Below, piece by piece: positions 1-10,600 of a DNA stretch of 64,000 bases. Source of the DNA: Bremerella alba (GTDB lineage Bacteria > Planctomycetota > Planctomycetia > Pirellulales > Pirellulaceae); contig NZ_JABRWO010000011.1 of the NCBI RefSeq assembly GCF_013618625.1, forward strand, positions 62,001 to 126,000, given 5' to 3'. The notes under the pieces are model-generated. The model was given only the letters and a program-made list of their open reading frames with translations, did no database searches and had not been told where the DNA came from. Both the position numbers and the translations under genes were made by a program. The stretch's first letter is position 1. Every line of letters begins with the position of its first letter.

Positions 1-52
1 GACGCGTGTGGAACCGGTTGGACTCGTGTATCTCTGGCCGGTGACGGGGTAA
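1..52 (+). CDS. C-terminal tail of an upstream gene, probably drmD
   Basis: Only the last 16 codons and the TAA stop (50-52) of a reading frame entering from the left edge are visible, ending RVEPVGLVYLWPVTG. No domain can be read from so short a piece. In class 1 DISARM the gene directly ahead of drmMI is drmD, a SNF2-type helicase, and here the stop lies 6 bp before the drmMI ATG, as expected for one transcript. The drmD identity is therefore inferred from gene order alone. Confidence 0.4.
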   Translation, partial: TRVEPVGLVYLWPVTG

Positions 53-58
53 GCAGCC

Positions 59-3000
59 ATGGCAAAATCACCAGAAGAACTCGCTCATCAGGAGTGGATC
101 GGCTACGTTCAGCCGGTCGGTCTCGTCGTATCGGTCCCAGCCATGCTGGAGGCTCAGTGCTACGTCAACAAAAACATCATGGCCGAGCATGCCCAGTTCC
201 TGAGCTGCCTGCCACGTGATAACGATCAGCCCATCCCGGAAATCCGCGATCTGGCCGAGTTCACCCAGAAAGTACTCGACTGGGAAGCGGCAGACCTTGT
301 CGACATCCCCGCTCGCGGGCCGCTACCAGGCAATATGGCCTCCCTCGAAGTCATTCTACCCCAGTACAACGAAACCCTGCGTCCTACCCAGGCCGTTCCG
401 GCCTTCAAGCCGGAAGAAGGGCAAAGTCCTTGGATGATGCTGATCCAGGAACTACCCGCAGGCACCGATTTCGATGATTCCTCCGATGACGACACAGCCG
501 GGCACTGGAATGCGGCTCCCCAGGCCAAGTTCGAGCGTCTCCTCCGCGAATCAGGCGTCCCGATCGGCCTGATCTCCAATCGCCGCCAGCTTCGCCTCGT
601 CTACGCGCCGAAGGGGGAATCAAGCGGTCACGCGACGTTCATTGTCGATGAAATGACCCAGGTTGCCGGCCGACCGATGTTCGCCGCCCTGCACATGTTG
701 CTGTGTGCCGACCGCATGTTCACGCTGGGGGAAAAGCAGCGTCTGCCGGCCATCCTCGAGAACAGCCGTAAATACCAGAACACGGTATCCACGAAACTGG
801 CCGAACAGGTTCTCGCTGCCCTGTACGAGATGATGCGAGGCTTCCAGGCTGCCGACGATGTTCGCCAGGGGGATCTCCTGCGCGAAGTACTCGGAAGCGC
901 CCCCAACCACGTCTATTCAGGCCTGTTGACCGTCCTGATGCGATTGGTGTTTGTGATGTATGCCGAGGATCGCGACCTGCTCTCCAGTGATCCGGTTTAC
1001 TCGAATTACTACTCCGTGACCGGTCTGTTTAATCGGCTGCGGGAAGATGCCGGGCGGCATCCCGACACGATGAATCAGAGGTTCGGGGCCTGGTCGCAGC
1101 TCATCACGCTGTTCCGTCTCATCTACGAAGGGGGGCAACACGGCGACTTCAAACTTCCCGGCCGCAAAGGCTACCTGTTCGATCCCGAGCGTTATCCTTT
1201 CCTGGAGGGTCGGCAACGAAAGTCGAATCCATCGGACGAAGCGCCTCCGATTCCGCGCGTGAGTGACGGGATCGTCTATAACGTCCTGCAGAACCTGCTC
1301 ATCCTCGATGGCGAGCGTCTTAGCTACCGTAGCCTGGATGTCGAGCAGATTGGTTCGGTCTACGAAACGGTGATGGGATTCAACTTGGAGGTGGCTCGAG
1401 GGAAATCGATCGCCATCAAGCCGGTGAAGACGCATGGTGCGCCGGCGACGATCAACCTGGAAGAGTTGCTCGCCACGAAGGGAAAGGACCGAGCTAAGTG
1501 GCTCAAAGAGCAGAGCGACCAGGCACTTGGCAAGGATGCAACCAAGCTCCTTAAAGATGCAGAAACTGTTGAGGATCTACTAAAGGCCCTCGACAAGAAG
1601 ATTCAGAAGAAAGTGACTCCGCGGATCGTACCTGAGGGAGCGATCGTTCTGCAACCCTCGGATGAACGTCGGCGGAGTGGCTCGCACTACACGCCTAGGT
1701 CGCTCACCGAACCAATCGTTCGTACGACACTGGAACCGATTCTGAACCAGCTGTGCGATCCGGAAGTGGAACTGCCCGAGATTTATCAGCCTTCAAAAGA
1801 GGATAAGAAACGTTACACGGCTGGCGAGATTCAAGCTCGGGTGTTGCAGTCCAAACAGGCGATCGAATATGCAAAACTAGCACGGGAAGTTGGCACGCCC
1901 CATCCGGCGCAGATTCTCGATTTGAAAATCTGCGATCCAGCGATGGGCTCTGGAGCGTTTCTGGTCGAGACATGCCGACAGCTTGGTGATCACTTAATCG
2001 ATGCCTGGGCATCTCATGGCCTTACACCGGCCGATATTCCCCCGGACGAAGACGAGGTTCTTTATGCCCGACGTACGGTTGCACAACGTTGCCTGTACGG
2101 CGTCGACAAGAACGTCATGGCGGTTGATCTTGCTAAGTTGTCGCTCTGGTTGGTTACGCTGGCTAAAGACCACCCGTTCACGTTCCTCGACCATTCATTG
2201 CGGCACGGTGATTCGTTGGTCGGTCTTACGCGTAAACAGATCATTGGGTTTCACTGGGAACCCCTAAAACAAAAACAGTTTGGCGAGGAATTAATTCAAA
2301 AGCGACTCGACAAGGCGACCGAGGCTCGTGCGAGGATTCTCAACGCACCCGAAGACACCAGATACCGTGATCAGGAACAACGATTAGCAAATGCTGAGGA
2401 AGCGTTATCCGTAATTCGCTTGGCCGGACATGCATGTGTGAGTGCATTTTTTGCGGAATCCAAGACGAGAGAGCGAGAAAGGCTTTGCCAAGAGTACTTC
2501 ACAGATGTCGAACGGTTGTTCAACGATATCAACCATGGCAAGCTAAACATGACCGTCCATAAGCGACTTATTCATGCCACAAAAAGCCTTAGCACTGGTG
2601 AGCACCCGCTTGTCCCATTTCATTGGGAAATTGAATTCCCTGAGGTGTTTTCACGAGTGAACGGCGGGTTCGATTCGTTTGTCGGTAATCCGCCATTTGC
2701 CGGCAAAAACACGCTTGTAAATGGGAATCGTGATGGTTTCCTAGACTGGTTGAAGATTATACACAAAGAGTCGCATGGCAACTCTGACCTAGTCGCCCAC
2801 TTTTTTCGTCGGACTTACCAAAATCTCCGCATAAACGGGTCATTTGGACTTATTGCCACCAATACTATTTCCCAGGGTGACACACGTACAACCGGACTTA
2901 GTTGGATTAGAAAGAATGGCGCGACAATTTATTACGCAAATCGTCGCCTCCGTTGGCCAGGACAAGCCGCTGTCGTCGTAAGTGTAGTTGCAGTGACGAA

Positions 3001-4612
3001 AGGAATGATCCGTCCACCATATTCATTGAATGGAAAGCCAGTGGACGAGATATCCGCTTATCTTTTTCCACTCGGCATGGACGACAATCCGCATGTATTG
3101 ATTGCGAATGCCGGGCTCTGCTCGAATGGAGTCAAAATATATGGCACAGGCTTCACATTCGACGACTCGGACAATAGCGGTCTTGCATCACCGATATTGA
3201 AAATGGAAGAATTATTCGCAAAGTCGCCACGAAATCGGGACCGCATATTCCCTTACCTTGGAGGCGAGGAGCTCAACTCTAGCCCACGACAATTTCCCAA
3301 TCGCTTTGTAATCAACTTCGGTGAAATGGAGATTGAGAAAGCCGAGGAGTGGCCAGACGTCCTCGCCATTGTCCGTCAAAACGTCAAGCCGCAGAGAGAC
3401 AAGGTTAAGGATCGTCGCTGCCGATCTCTCTGGTGGCAATATGAGCGACCGCGTTCCGAATTTTTTAGTGCCCTCAGTTCGGAGAGTAGAGTTCTTGTTT
3501 TATCTCGGGTTGGCAATCATGTTTCGTTCGCATTTACTCCATCTAGCTACGTCTTCGCAGACTCTCTCGTTGTATTTCGATTCTCTGACTTTTCTGAATT
3601 CTGCATTATGCAGAGTCGCGTGCACGAGATCTGGGCAAGGTTCTTTTCATCTTCAATGAAAGATGATCTTCGATATACATCATCTGACAGTTTTGAAACA
3701 TTTCCATTCCCAAACAATCCGTCGCTGTGCCGTTCGTCTGGAGAATTATACGAAACATACCGAGCTTCATTAATGTTGAAGTCTACAGAAGGTTTGACTG
3801 CGACCTACAATCGATTCCACGATCCACAAGAGAAGTCGCCTGAAATCGAAAAACTACGCGAACTGCATGCGAAAATGGACAATACAGTTTTAGAAGCCTA
3901 TGGCTGGCAAGATCTAGCAGAATCTGTTCATTGCGAGTTCCTACTAGACTACGAGGAAGGAGACGAAGACGACAGCGGTAAGAAGTCCAAAAAGAAAAAG
4001 CCCTGGCGTCTTCGCTGGCCTGATGAGTTCCGTGATGAAGTTCTCGCCCGTCTTCTCGAACTCAATGAACAGCGGCACAAAGAGGAATTGCTGACGGGCA
4101 ATCCGGCCACAAAGCCATCCAAGGCCGAGGATAAGCCCAAACCTGCGAAGAGAAAGAAAGCAAAACGCAAGGAGCAGACACCAACGGCAGAACTATTCGC
4201 CTCCACCCTGGAACGAGAGCATCGCTATCTGCTGATAATACTCCGTCACTGGGAGGGCCGTACCGTTACGCGACGTGTTCTCAACGAATGCATGATCCTG
4301 ATGCTCGATGACGCACTTCGCACGGCATTGCTTAGAAAGAAGATTATTTCCGCTTCAAGCCAGAACGAGGTCGGCGTCAATCAGATTCTCAACGATCTGG
4401 ATATCGATGGATTTATCGAGCAAGCGGGAACCGACCACCAGCAGGCATGGCGTATCACCTCGTCCGCTCCTAAGAACATCGAGATGTCTGCGGATGACCA
4501 GAAACGACTGGACGAGGTACTGGAATTCTTACGGAGGGAGCAGGAAGCCGGTAAGGTTACCGTGACTGAGGAGGTTGTCGATGCCGACGTCGACCTTATT
4601 CCCACTTCGTGA
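59..4612 (+). CDS. drmMI: DISARM adenine-specific DNA methyltransferase DrmMI
   Basis: Large gamma-like N6-adenine methyltransferase of 1,517 residues. The SAM-binding motif I is DPAMGSGAF at about residue 626 and the catalytic motif IV is NPPF at about 877. The middle and C-terminal parts would hold target recognition. Near residues 1305-1380 comes a lysine-rich linker (KKSKKKKPW, then KPKPAKRKKAKRK), followed by a probable winged-helix tail. In DISARM this enzyme marks host DNA so that the DrmAB core ignores it. It sits 6 bp after the preceding stop and ahead of drmA, drmB and drmC, which supports DISARM over a solitary type IIG or BREX enzyme. The BREX methylase PglX at 53596 is a separate, dissimilar protein. 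The length is normal for the family and the frame is intact. Confidence 0.86.
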   Translation: MAKSPEELAHQEWIGYVQPVGLVVSVPAMLEAQCYVNKNIMAEHAQFLSCLPRDNDQPIPEIRDLAEFTQKVLDWEAADLVDIPARGPLPGNMASLEVILPQYNETLRPTQAVPAFKPEEGQSPWMMLIQELPAGTDFDDSSDDDTAGHWNAAPQAKFERLLRESGVPIGLISNRRQLRLVYAPKGESSGHATFIVDEMTQVAGRPMFAALHMLLCADRMFTLGEKQRLPAILENSRKYQNTVSTKLAEQVLAALYEMMRGFQAADDVRQGDLLREVLGSAPNHVYSGLLTVLMRLVFVMYAEDRDLLSSDPVYSNYYSVTGLFNRLREDAGRHPDTMNQRFGAWSQLITLFRLIYEGGQHGDFKLPGRKGYLFDPERYPFLEGRQRKSNPSDEAPPIPRVSDGIVYNVLQNLLILDGERLSYRSLDVEQIGSVYETVMGFNLEVARGKSIAIKPVKTHGAPATINLEELLATKGKDRAKWLKEQSDQALGKDATKLLKDAETVEDLLKALDKKIQKKVTPRIVPEGAIVLQPSDERRRSGSHYTPRSLTEPIVRTTLEPILNQLCDPEVELPEIYQPSKEDKKRYTAGEIQARVLQSKQAIEYAKLAREVGTPHPAQILDLKICDPAMGSGAFLVETCRQLGDHLIDAWASHGLTPADIPPDEDEVLYARRTVAQRCLYGVDKNVMAVDLAKLSLWLVTLAKDHPFTFLDHSLRHGDSLVGLTRKQIIGFHWEPLKQKQFGEELIQKRLDKATEARARILNAPEDTRYRDQEQRLANAEEALSVIRLAGHACVSAFFAESKTRERERLCQEYFTDVERLFNDINHGKLNMTVHKRLIHATKSLSTGEHPLVPFHWEIEFPEVFSRVNGGFDSFVGNPPFAGKNTLVNGNRDGFLDWLKIIHKESHGNSDLVAHFFRRTYQNLRINGSFGLIATNTISQGDTRTTGLSWIRKNGATIYYANRRLRWPGQAAVVVSVVAVTKGMIRPPYSLNGKPVDEISAYLFPLGMDDNPHVLIANAGLCSNGVKIYGTGFTFDDSDNSGLASPILKMEELFAKSPRNRDRIFPYLGGEELNSSPRQFPNRFVINFGEMEIEKAEEWPDVLAIVRQNVKPQRDKVKDRRCRSLWWQYERPRSEFFSALSSESRVLVLSRVGNHVSFAFTPSSYVFADSLVVFRFSDFSEFCIMQSRVHEIWARFFSSSMKDDLRYTSSDSFETFPFPNNPSLCRSSGELYETYRASLMLKSTEGLTATYNRFHDPQEKSPEIEKLRELHAKMDNTVLEAYGWQDLAESVHCEFLLDYEEGDEDDSGKKSKKKKPWRLRWPDEFRDEVLARLLELNEQRHKEELLTGNPATKPSKAEDKPKPAKRKKAKRKEQTPTAELFASTLEREHRYLLIILRHWEGRTVTRRVLNECMILMLDDALRTALLRKKIISASSQNEVGVNQILNDLDIDGFIEQAGTDHQQAWRITSSAPKNIEMSADDQKRLDEVLEFLRREQEAGKVTVTEEVVDADVDLIPTS

Positions 4613-6521
4613 GGAACCATTAGCTCCAGCAGCCGGCCGGCATGGACCTGTCCTGTGGCTCCAACGTGTGGTCATCCTTTCACAGCTCGATCCCACGGCC
4701 GTGATTCGCGACATCTCATTTCGTCTTGGTCTGAACATCATTAAGACGAAACAGATGAAGGCCCGCGGAGGCCCGGTCGCCGGCCACAGCCTCGGTAAAA
4801 CGCTGTTGATGCGGATGATCCGCTACACGCTTGGCGAGCAACACTTCGGGACGCAGGATACCCAGGATAACTTGGCGTCTACGCTTGGGCTGGAGAATGC
4901 CCACGTCGTCGCCCAGTGGAACGTCCAAGGCGAAGACTGGACCGTCATCAGGCCACTGAGTGCGGACCATGCAGCCGATTCCTACGCAGTTCCCAGCGAT
5001 GACTGGCAGGCAGCCATCACGACCCATGACGGGAAGATTCCTCACAAAGACTTTGTTCTTCGTGTCCAGGATGCGATGCTTTCGGAGCTTCCCCAGTTCT
5101 CACTCCCCCGCGGCCGAGAAGCCCGTTGGCTGGATATCCTGGCCTGGCTCTCTCGCGATTACCAATGCGGCTACCGCAAGGCCAACGAATGGCGACACGA
5201 CGACGCCAACCCCGGGTCCCCCCTCGATCGCGACGAGAACAGCCTGATCATGCAGTGGGTGATGGGGCTCATGAACGCGGACGAAGTCGAACTGCGTCTG
5301 AAGCATGGCAAGCTTCTAAAGGACCGAGGGTACTTGAAGACTTCGGCAGAACAGATTCAGCGAAGACTGGAAACGCTCTGGGAGCCGCTTCGGGAAACGC
5401 TTGAATTGGGGGATGAAGCCGAAATGGACGGCGACCAGCCTTCCTTCGACAGCGTCAACCCGGTGACCGTCGCCAACAAAAAAGTGAGATCGCTCACAGG
5501 CCTGCGATCGGAGCGAGTCGCTGAGTCTAAGATCGCTAAACTCCAAGAGGAGTACGCGATCGCCCAACAAGCCGTAATGGACGCGGCAGCTGCGGTCGGT
5601 GATTGCCAAGGCCGCATTAAGCTCATCACCCAACAGATTGCCGAGTACGAATCAGACCCCACCAAGCCCTTCGCTCGCTGCCAAGCCGATCCATGTTGGA
5701 TCAAGGAACGTGCCAAGCGGACCGCCAAGGACCCTGCCAGGGATAGCCACCTAGATGATTTTCGAGAGAAGCTTGAAGCCGTCGAGAAGCAAATCAAAGT
5801 AGAACGGCAGTCGAAGAAGGCCCTGGAAAGGTCCGCTGCCGCCGCCAGGGACGCCCTGACAGATGAAGAGAAACGTCTGGCGAAAGAACTTTCGGGCATC
5901 AACCAAAAAATCGGGCAGTGGAAAGGCGTGGCCAAAGAGGCTCTGCGTCTCGATGCTCTGGCCAAGTCAGTCAGCCAAGCGGCCAAGAAGCTGAAGAAGG
6001 CAGACAGCGACGTTGAGAACTCGCTCAAGACGCTGGACGAGTTGAGAAAGAAGTATCACCGAAAGCTCCGAAAGTTCTCTAGCGTCTATGACCAGGTGCT
6101 GAAGGAGATCTTCGGACCGACCGCGACGGGGGACATCCAGGTCGACGGAAATGGCCTGCACCCAGCCCCAGACAAGCGACTCGCCCCAGCCGGCGCTGCC
6201 ATGTCCGTGATGACGACTGTCTTGGCTTTCGACGTGAGCTGCCTGGCCGCCAGCGTCTACGGTATCGGCCACCATCCTCGGTTCCTGCTCCACGACAGCC
6301 CCCGAGAAGGAGACATGGAAGGTCCACTATTCGGCCGACTCTTTGAAATCGTCGAGGAGTTGGAATCCAAGTTTGATAGTAGTCATAATGTGTCCTTCCA
6401 ATATATCGTGACAACTACATCCGAACCTCCTAAACACTTGGCCAGCCCGAAGGGGCCTTATGTAATTGAGACGCTGGATGCCACGACCGACGATGGACTG
6501 CTGATGCGGAAACGGTTTTAG
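4581..6521 (+). CDS. SMC/RecF-like coiled-coil ATPase inserted in the DISARM locus
   Basis: About 646 residues. The start is set at ATG 4581 because GGAGG lies at 4570-4574, six bases upstream; an in-frame TTG at 4575 is less likely. The gene overlaps the end of drmMI by 32 bp, so translation is probably coupled. A P-loop-like GHSLGKT is seen near residue 70, with Ala instead of the usual first Gly. The middle (about 230-530) is rich in K, E, A and L and looks like two long coiled-coil arms with a CQADPCW insert that recalls a zinc-hook or hinge. Near the C-terminus, FLLHDSPREGD resembles the Walker B/D-loop segment of DUF2326/RecF-like ATPases. It is not one of the classical DISARM genes. 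A DNA-end or structure sensor is an inference; the ATPase fold is fairly well supported. Confidence 0.7.
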   Translation: MPTSTLFPLREEPLAPAAGRHGPVLWLQRVVILSQLDPTAVIRDISFRLGLNIIKTKQMKARGGPVAGHSLGKTLLMRMIRYTLGEQHFGTQDTQDNLASTLGLENAHVVAQWNVQGEDWTVIRPLSADHAADSYAVPSDDWQAAITTHDGKIPHKDFVLRVQDAMLSELPQFSLPRGREARWLDILAWLSRDYQCGYRKANEWRHDDANPGSPLDRDENSLIMQWVMGLMNADEVELRLKHGKLLKDRGYLKTSAEQIQRRLETLWEPLRETLELGDEAEMDGDQPSFDSVNPVTVANKKVRSLTGLRSERVAESKIAKLQEEYAIAQQAVMDAAAAVGDCQGRIKLITQQIAEYESDPTKPFARCQADPCWIKERAKRTAKDPARDSHLDDFREKLEAVEKQIKVERQSKKALERSAAAARDALTDEEKRLAKELSGINQKIGQWKGVAKEALRLDALAKSVSQAAKKLKKADSDVENSLKTLDELRKKYHRKLRKFSSVYDQVLKEIFGPTATGDIQVDGNGLHPAPDKRLAPAGAAMSVMTTVLAFDVSCLAASVYGIGHHPRFLLHDSPREGDMEGPLFGRLFEIVEELESKFDSSHNVSFQYIVTTTSEPPKHLASPKGPYVIETLDATTDDGLLMRKRF

Positions 6522-6668
6522 CGAAGCAATATCGTTGTCGACCGATAGGCTGGATACCTAGCCAGAAGGTCATGGGATACGGTACTTCTGACTTGTTCCT
6601 CTTGTTTCAATAGGAACTCAGTCAGATCTACTCGAACCTCGCATAGTGCCACAAAGGAGAAAACCAAG

Positions 6669-7502
6669 TTGCCTGACGCCAACCACCCCCATGACTATCA
6701 ACGGTCGATTAATCAATATCAGCTTTCAGTTCGACTTTTCGGCCCAATTCAATTGTCGCCCGAGTTAAATCGACGCACGGATCGAGTCATTAAATCACAC
6801 AGCCAGGACAGGGATCACTTTACGGAAATCACCATTAGTGAAAATAGAATGCAAGGTGGAATCGTTGTAGATTACTATGTCAAAGCTCGTTCGCGCCGAT
6901 CAGCTGAGCAGGTAGGGTATGTCTATCTGTCTCAATTGTGCGACCTGCTGAGTGCCGTCACCGATTGCCCGGTACAGTTTTTTCAGACCGAGGAACAAGC
7001 ACGAGGTGAAGGAGGTCGCCAACATCGCCAGCCAATGCGAAATGCCAGAACGGTTCACCTGGAAGAATGGTCCTGGATTACAGGATCACTGGTCGCTCTT
7101 CGCCGCGACCACCCTCGCTACCTCGCTGCGGCAAGCTGGTTTCGCAAGGGGCTGACGGGTGACGATTGCCTTGATCAGTTCTGTTGCTTCTTCAGGGTAA
7201 TCGAACGGCTGGCAGCTTCATACGCGAACAAGAGTCAGTGGAAAAAAGAGGAAGGAGGTGTCCGTCGCGCCATCGCTCAGCTTACCGATGACCTTTTCGG
7301 CACCAATGGAATTCCGGAACTGCTTGCCAATGAATCACGCATCAAGGAGGCAACCACTCTACGAAATAACATTTCCCACGGGAATGAACCGATCACCATC
7401 GAAATGATCGAGACTGCCAGTGCGTTGTTGTATCCTATTCAAGATGCCGCATTTTGTGTCCTCGATTGTCTAAGAAAAAGAAAGCTACAATTCGACTCAT
7501 AG
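6669..7502 (+). CDS. HEPN-domain protein, possible RNase, inside the DISARM locus
   Basis: 277 residues from a TTG start, chosen because AAGGAGA at 6654-6660 ends eight bases upstream and the plausible in-frame ATG codons come much later. The C-terminal third is helical and contains RNNISHG near residue 232, which is the Rx4H signature of HEPN ribonucleases (Arg232, His237), with helices before and after as in Apea-like HEPN domains. The N-terminal half is unrecognised. The gene has its own 147-bp leader after the ATPase gene and 122 bp before drmA, so it may be transcribed partly on its own. HEPN RNases are common effectors in abortive defence. A role as a DISARM-linked RNA-cutting back-up is inferred; a non-catalytic HEPN scaffold is also possible. 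Confidence 0.55.
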   Translation: MPDANHPHDYQRSINQYQLSVRLFGPIQLSPELNRRTDRVIKSHSQDRDHFTEITISENRMQGGIVVDYYVKARSRRSAEQVGYVYLSQLCDLLSAVTDCPVQFFQTEEQARGEGGRQHRQPMRNARTVHLEEWSWITGSLVALRRDHPRYLAAASWFRKGLTGDDCLDQFCCFFRVIERLAASYANKSQWKKEEGGVRRAIAQLTDDLFGTNGIPELLANESRIKEATTLRNNISHGNEPITIEMIETASALLYPIQDAAFCVLDCLRKRKLQFDS

Positions 7503-7624
7503 TCGGATAAGTGCGTTCCACTGAAGTGTAACTGAATGTTTGCTGCACGACTGGGACTGGCGAGATTGACGACTTCAGATTCTCGATTAACTCGTTCGAC
7601 CAAAAGATTCAGGGAAGTAACACC

Positions 7625-10600
7625 ATGGCTCCTCTAGAAGTTCGCCGCACTCTGGTCGACTCCTTGCAGCTTGACCTAATTGGGCCGACCGGGCCGCTCG
7701 GCGATCATAAAGAACTGCTCCCACAGTCACCTTCCCGTTGGTATTTGACCGGCTTTCTGGTACCGACCGATGCGGACGAAGAGCAGCGATGCGATCCAAC
7801 CAGCAATGATGAGTTGGATCAGGCTGCTGAACCAGCAGGGATAGACGACAGTGACTCGCCGGAAAAACCTGCGGCGCGGCGATCCTATTTGCCAAGCAGC
7901 ATGGGCATCAGCGTTCTTGTCTCCAAATCAGTCACTGAGCTGGGAGCTGTCGTACGGTACGGGGAATACTTACGCGTCGAGCATGACGAAGGCTACTCAG
8001 GGCCACAGCAATGGCAACGCGTGCCCAAAGAAGAAATCGTACCTGTCAAAATCGGCACGAAGGTGCCAGACCATGGGGTGATCCCTGTTCCAAATAGCCG
8101 CGGGGTCGAGTTGGTTTGGTCAGTTCGGGGAGTCCCTGATTCCAACCTTGATGGTGGACTCCCCAATGGGACGAGGAGCCTGTCGATATTTGTCGTCAAT
8201 CGCCGAAAAGCGGCTCCCGATGAAACTCGTGATGAAGGATTTATCTTCCAGGTCGAACTCGTACTTGGTAGCACGGAATCGTTTGTCGCCCGACCGAACC
8301 TCCGCAGCCTGGAAAGTGATGACTGGGACGAACGGGTTGCGGATCTGCAATACCGAGAATCATACGAATTTGCTGTAGGGCACAGCGTAGCTACTGACAG
8401 CGTTGTCGAAGAGGGCCACTGTCGGACTGTCAGGACGAGTTGGCTCCCTACGGCAGAAGTAGAAAAAGTCGCTCCCTCGAAGATTACCGGGGTGACGCTA
8501 GAAATGGAGTCACTTGCCGCCCTGCAAGATGGAACTGACGCTCAGAATCAACTCGGGACGTTCGTCAGCAATTACAAGACTTGGATTGACCAGCAAAGAG
8601 GATCACTGTCGGGTTTATCGCAACACCGCCGAGATACTGCTGAGGAACTCTTGCATCGGGCGAATATCGCTGCCAATCGAATCCAGTCTGGAATCGACCT
8701 GCTGGCTGATCCCCAGTGCCTGGATGCGTTTCGGCTCGCCAACAAGGCAATGGCCGCCCAGGGACGTCGTCGCCTGGCCTTGCAACTTGGCAAAAAGCCT
8801 GAAGAGATCGTTCCAGCATGGCGGCCATTTCAGCTGGCATTCATTCTGATGAACCTGAAGGGGATTGCTGATCCCAAGAGCAATGATCGAGAACTGGTCG
8901 ACCTGCTGTTCTTTCCAACCGGTGGTGGTAAGACGGAAGCGTATCTCGGACTGGCTGCGTTTACGTTGGTCTTGAGAAGGCTGCGGAATCCAGGCCTGAC
9001 GTCGGCCGGCCTAAGCGTGTTGATGCGATATACGCTGCGTCTTTTGACACTGGATCAGCTGGGAAGAGCCGCAGCCCTAGTATGTGCCCTGGAGCTTGAG
9101 CGTCAGCAAGACGTCCAAAAGCTTGGTGAGTGGCCATTCGAGATCGGGTTGTGGGTTGGAATGGCAGCGACTCCAAATCGTATGGGCAGGAAGGGAGACA
9201 CGGATTCCCATTCCGCTCGACGCAAGACGATCGCTTTCAAGAACGATGATCGCAAGCCATCCCCAATTCCGCTGGAAGAATGCCCGTGGTGCGGCGAGAA
9301 ATTCAAGGCCAACTCATTTCAGCTGTTACCCAGTACCGATGACCCGACCGATCTTCGCGTCACGTGCGCAAATCGACACTGTGACTTCTCACGGGGCAAT
9401 AGCCTGCCGATTCTCTCTGTCGATGAGCCAATCTATCGCCGCCTACCTTGCTTTCTAATTGCGACGGTCGACAAGTTTGCCGCCATGCCCTGGACGGGCG
9501 AGGTCGGCGGGTTCTTTGGACGCGTCGATCGCGTCGACTCAGAAGGGTTTTATGGACCATGCAATCCTTCTGCCGGACGCCCTTTGCCAGTCGATCGACT
9601 GCCACCGATGGACCTGGTGATTCAAGACGAGTTGCACTTGATTTCAGGACCGCTGGGAACGATGGTTGGGCTTTATGAATCGGCATTGGATGAATTATCG
9701 TCGAAGGATGTAGATGGTAAGAGCGTTCGTCCAAAGATAATTGCTTCGACTGCCACGGTACGACGAGCCCAGAGTCAGATCCGTGCGTTGTTCAATCGGC
9801 GAGACGTCGATGTGTTCCCGCCGCCAGGACCAGACATTCGAGATTCCTTCTTTGCACGTACGCACACCACGCAGGAAAGCAATGCCCGTCAGTACGTGGG
9901 AATTGCGGCGCAAGGCCGAAGCCCCAAGGTGATTATGTTGCGTGTGTACCTGGCCCTGCTGGGTACCGCCCAGAAAGCTTACGACGAAGCCGGTGGACGC
10001 AAAGTCGAAAGCAATCCGGCTGATCCCTACATGACCCTACTTGGCTACTTTAATAGCTTGCGAGAACTAGGTGGCGCACGTCGGTTAATTGAGGACGAAG
10101 TCCGCACCCAGCTGATAGCTCGTGGTTCTCGCAGGCGTATCGGTGAGGTAGACGGACTGTTCAAGGACCGCACAATCGCCTACGAGCCGGTTGAACTTAC
10201 CAGCCGAGTTACGACCGACAAGGTTTCCGAGGCCAAACGTCGCCTTGAACAGCAATTCAAAGAAAAGGAACACGTCGACGTGGCGATCGCCACGAACATG
10301 ATTTCGGTCGGTCTCGATATTACACGGCTGGGCCTTATGGTTTGCTTCGGCCAGCCTAAAACCAGTTCCGAGTACATCCAAGCAACTAGCCGCGTGGGAC
10401 GCGATGACCAGCGACCTGGTCTCGTCGTTACGATTCTAAACATCCATCGGCCGCGGGATCGTTCACACTACGAGCGTTATGCTGCCTTCCACGAATCTTT
10501 CTATCGGAGCGTAGAGGCGACCAGCGTGACACCATTCTCACCACGAGCGCTCGATCGTGGCCTTGCAGGCACGTTGATCTCGCTGATTCGGCAAGGGCAC

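Noticed and set aside
5357-6028. Minus-strand open frame of 223 codons inside the coiled-coil ATPase gene
   Set aside because: Serine/arginine-rich mirror translation of a Lys/Glu/Ala coiled coil; no start signal or homology.
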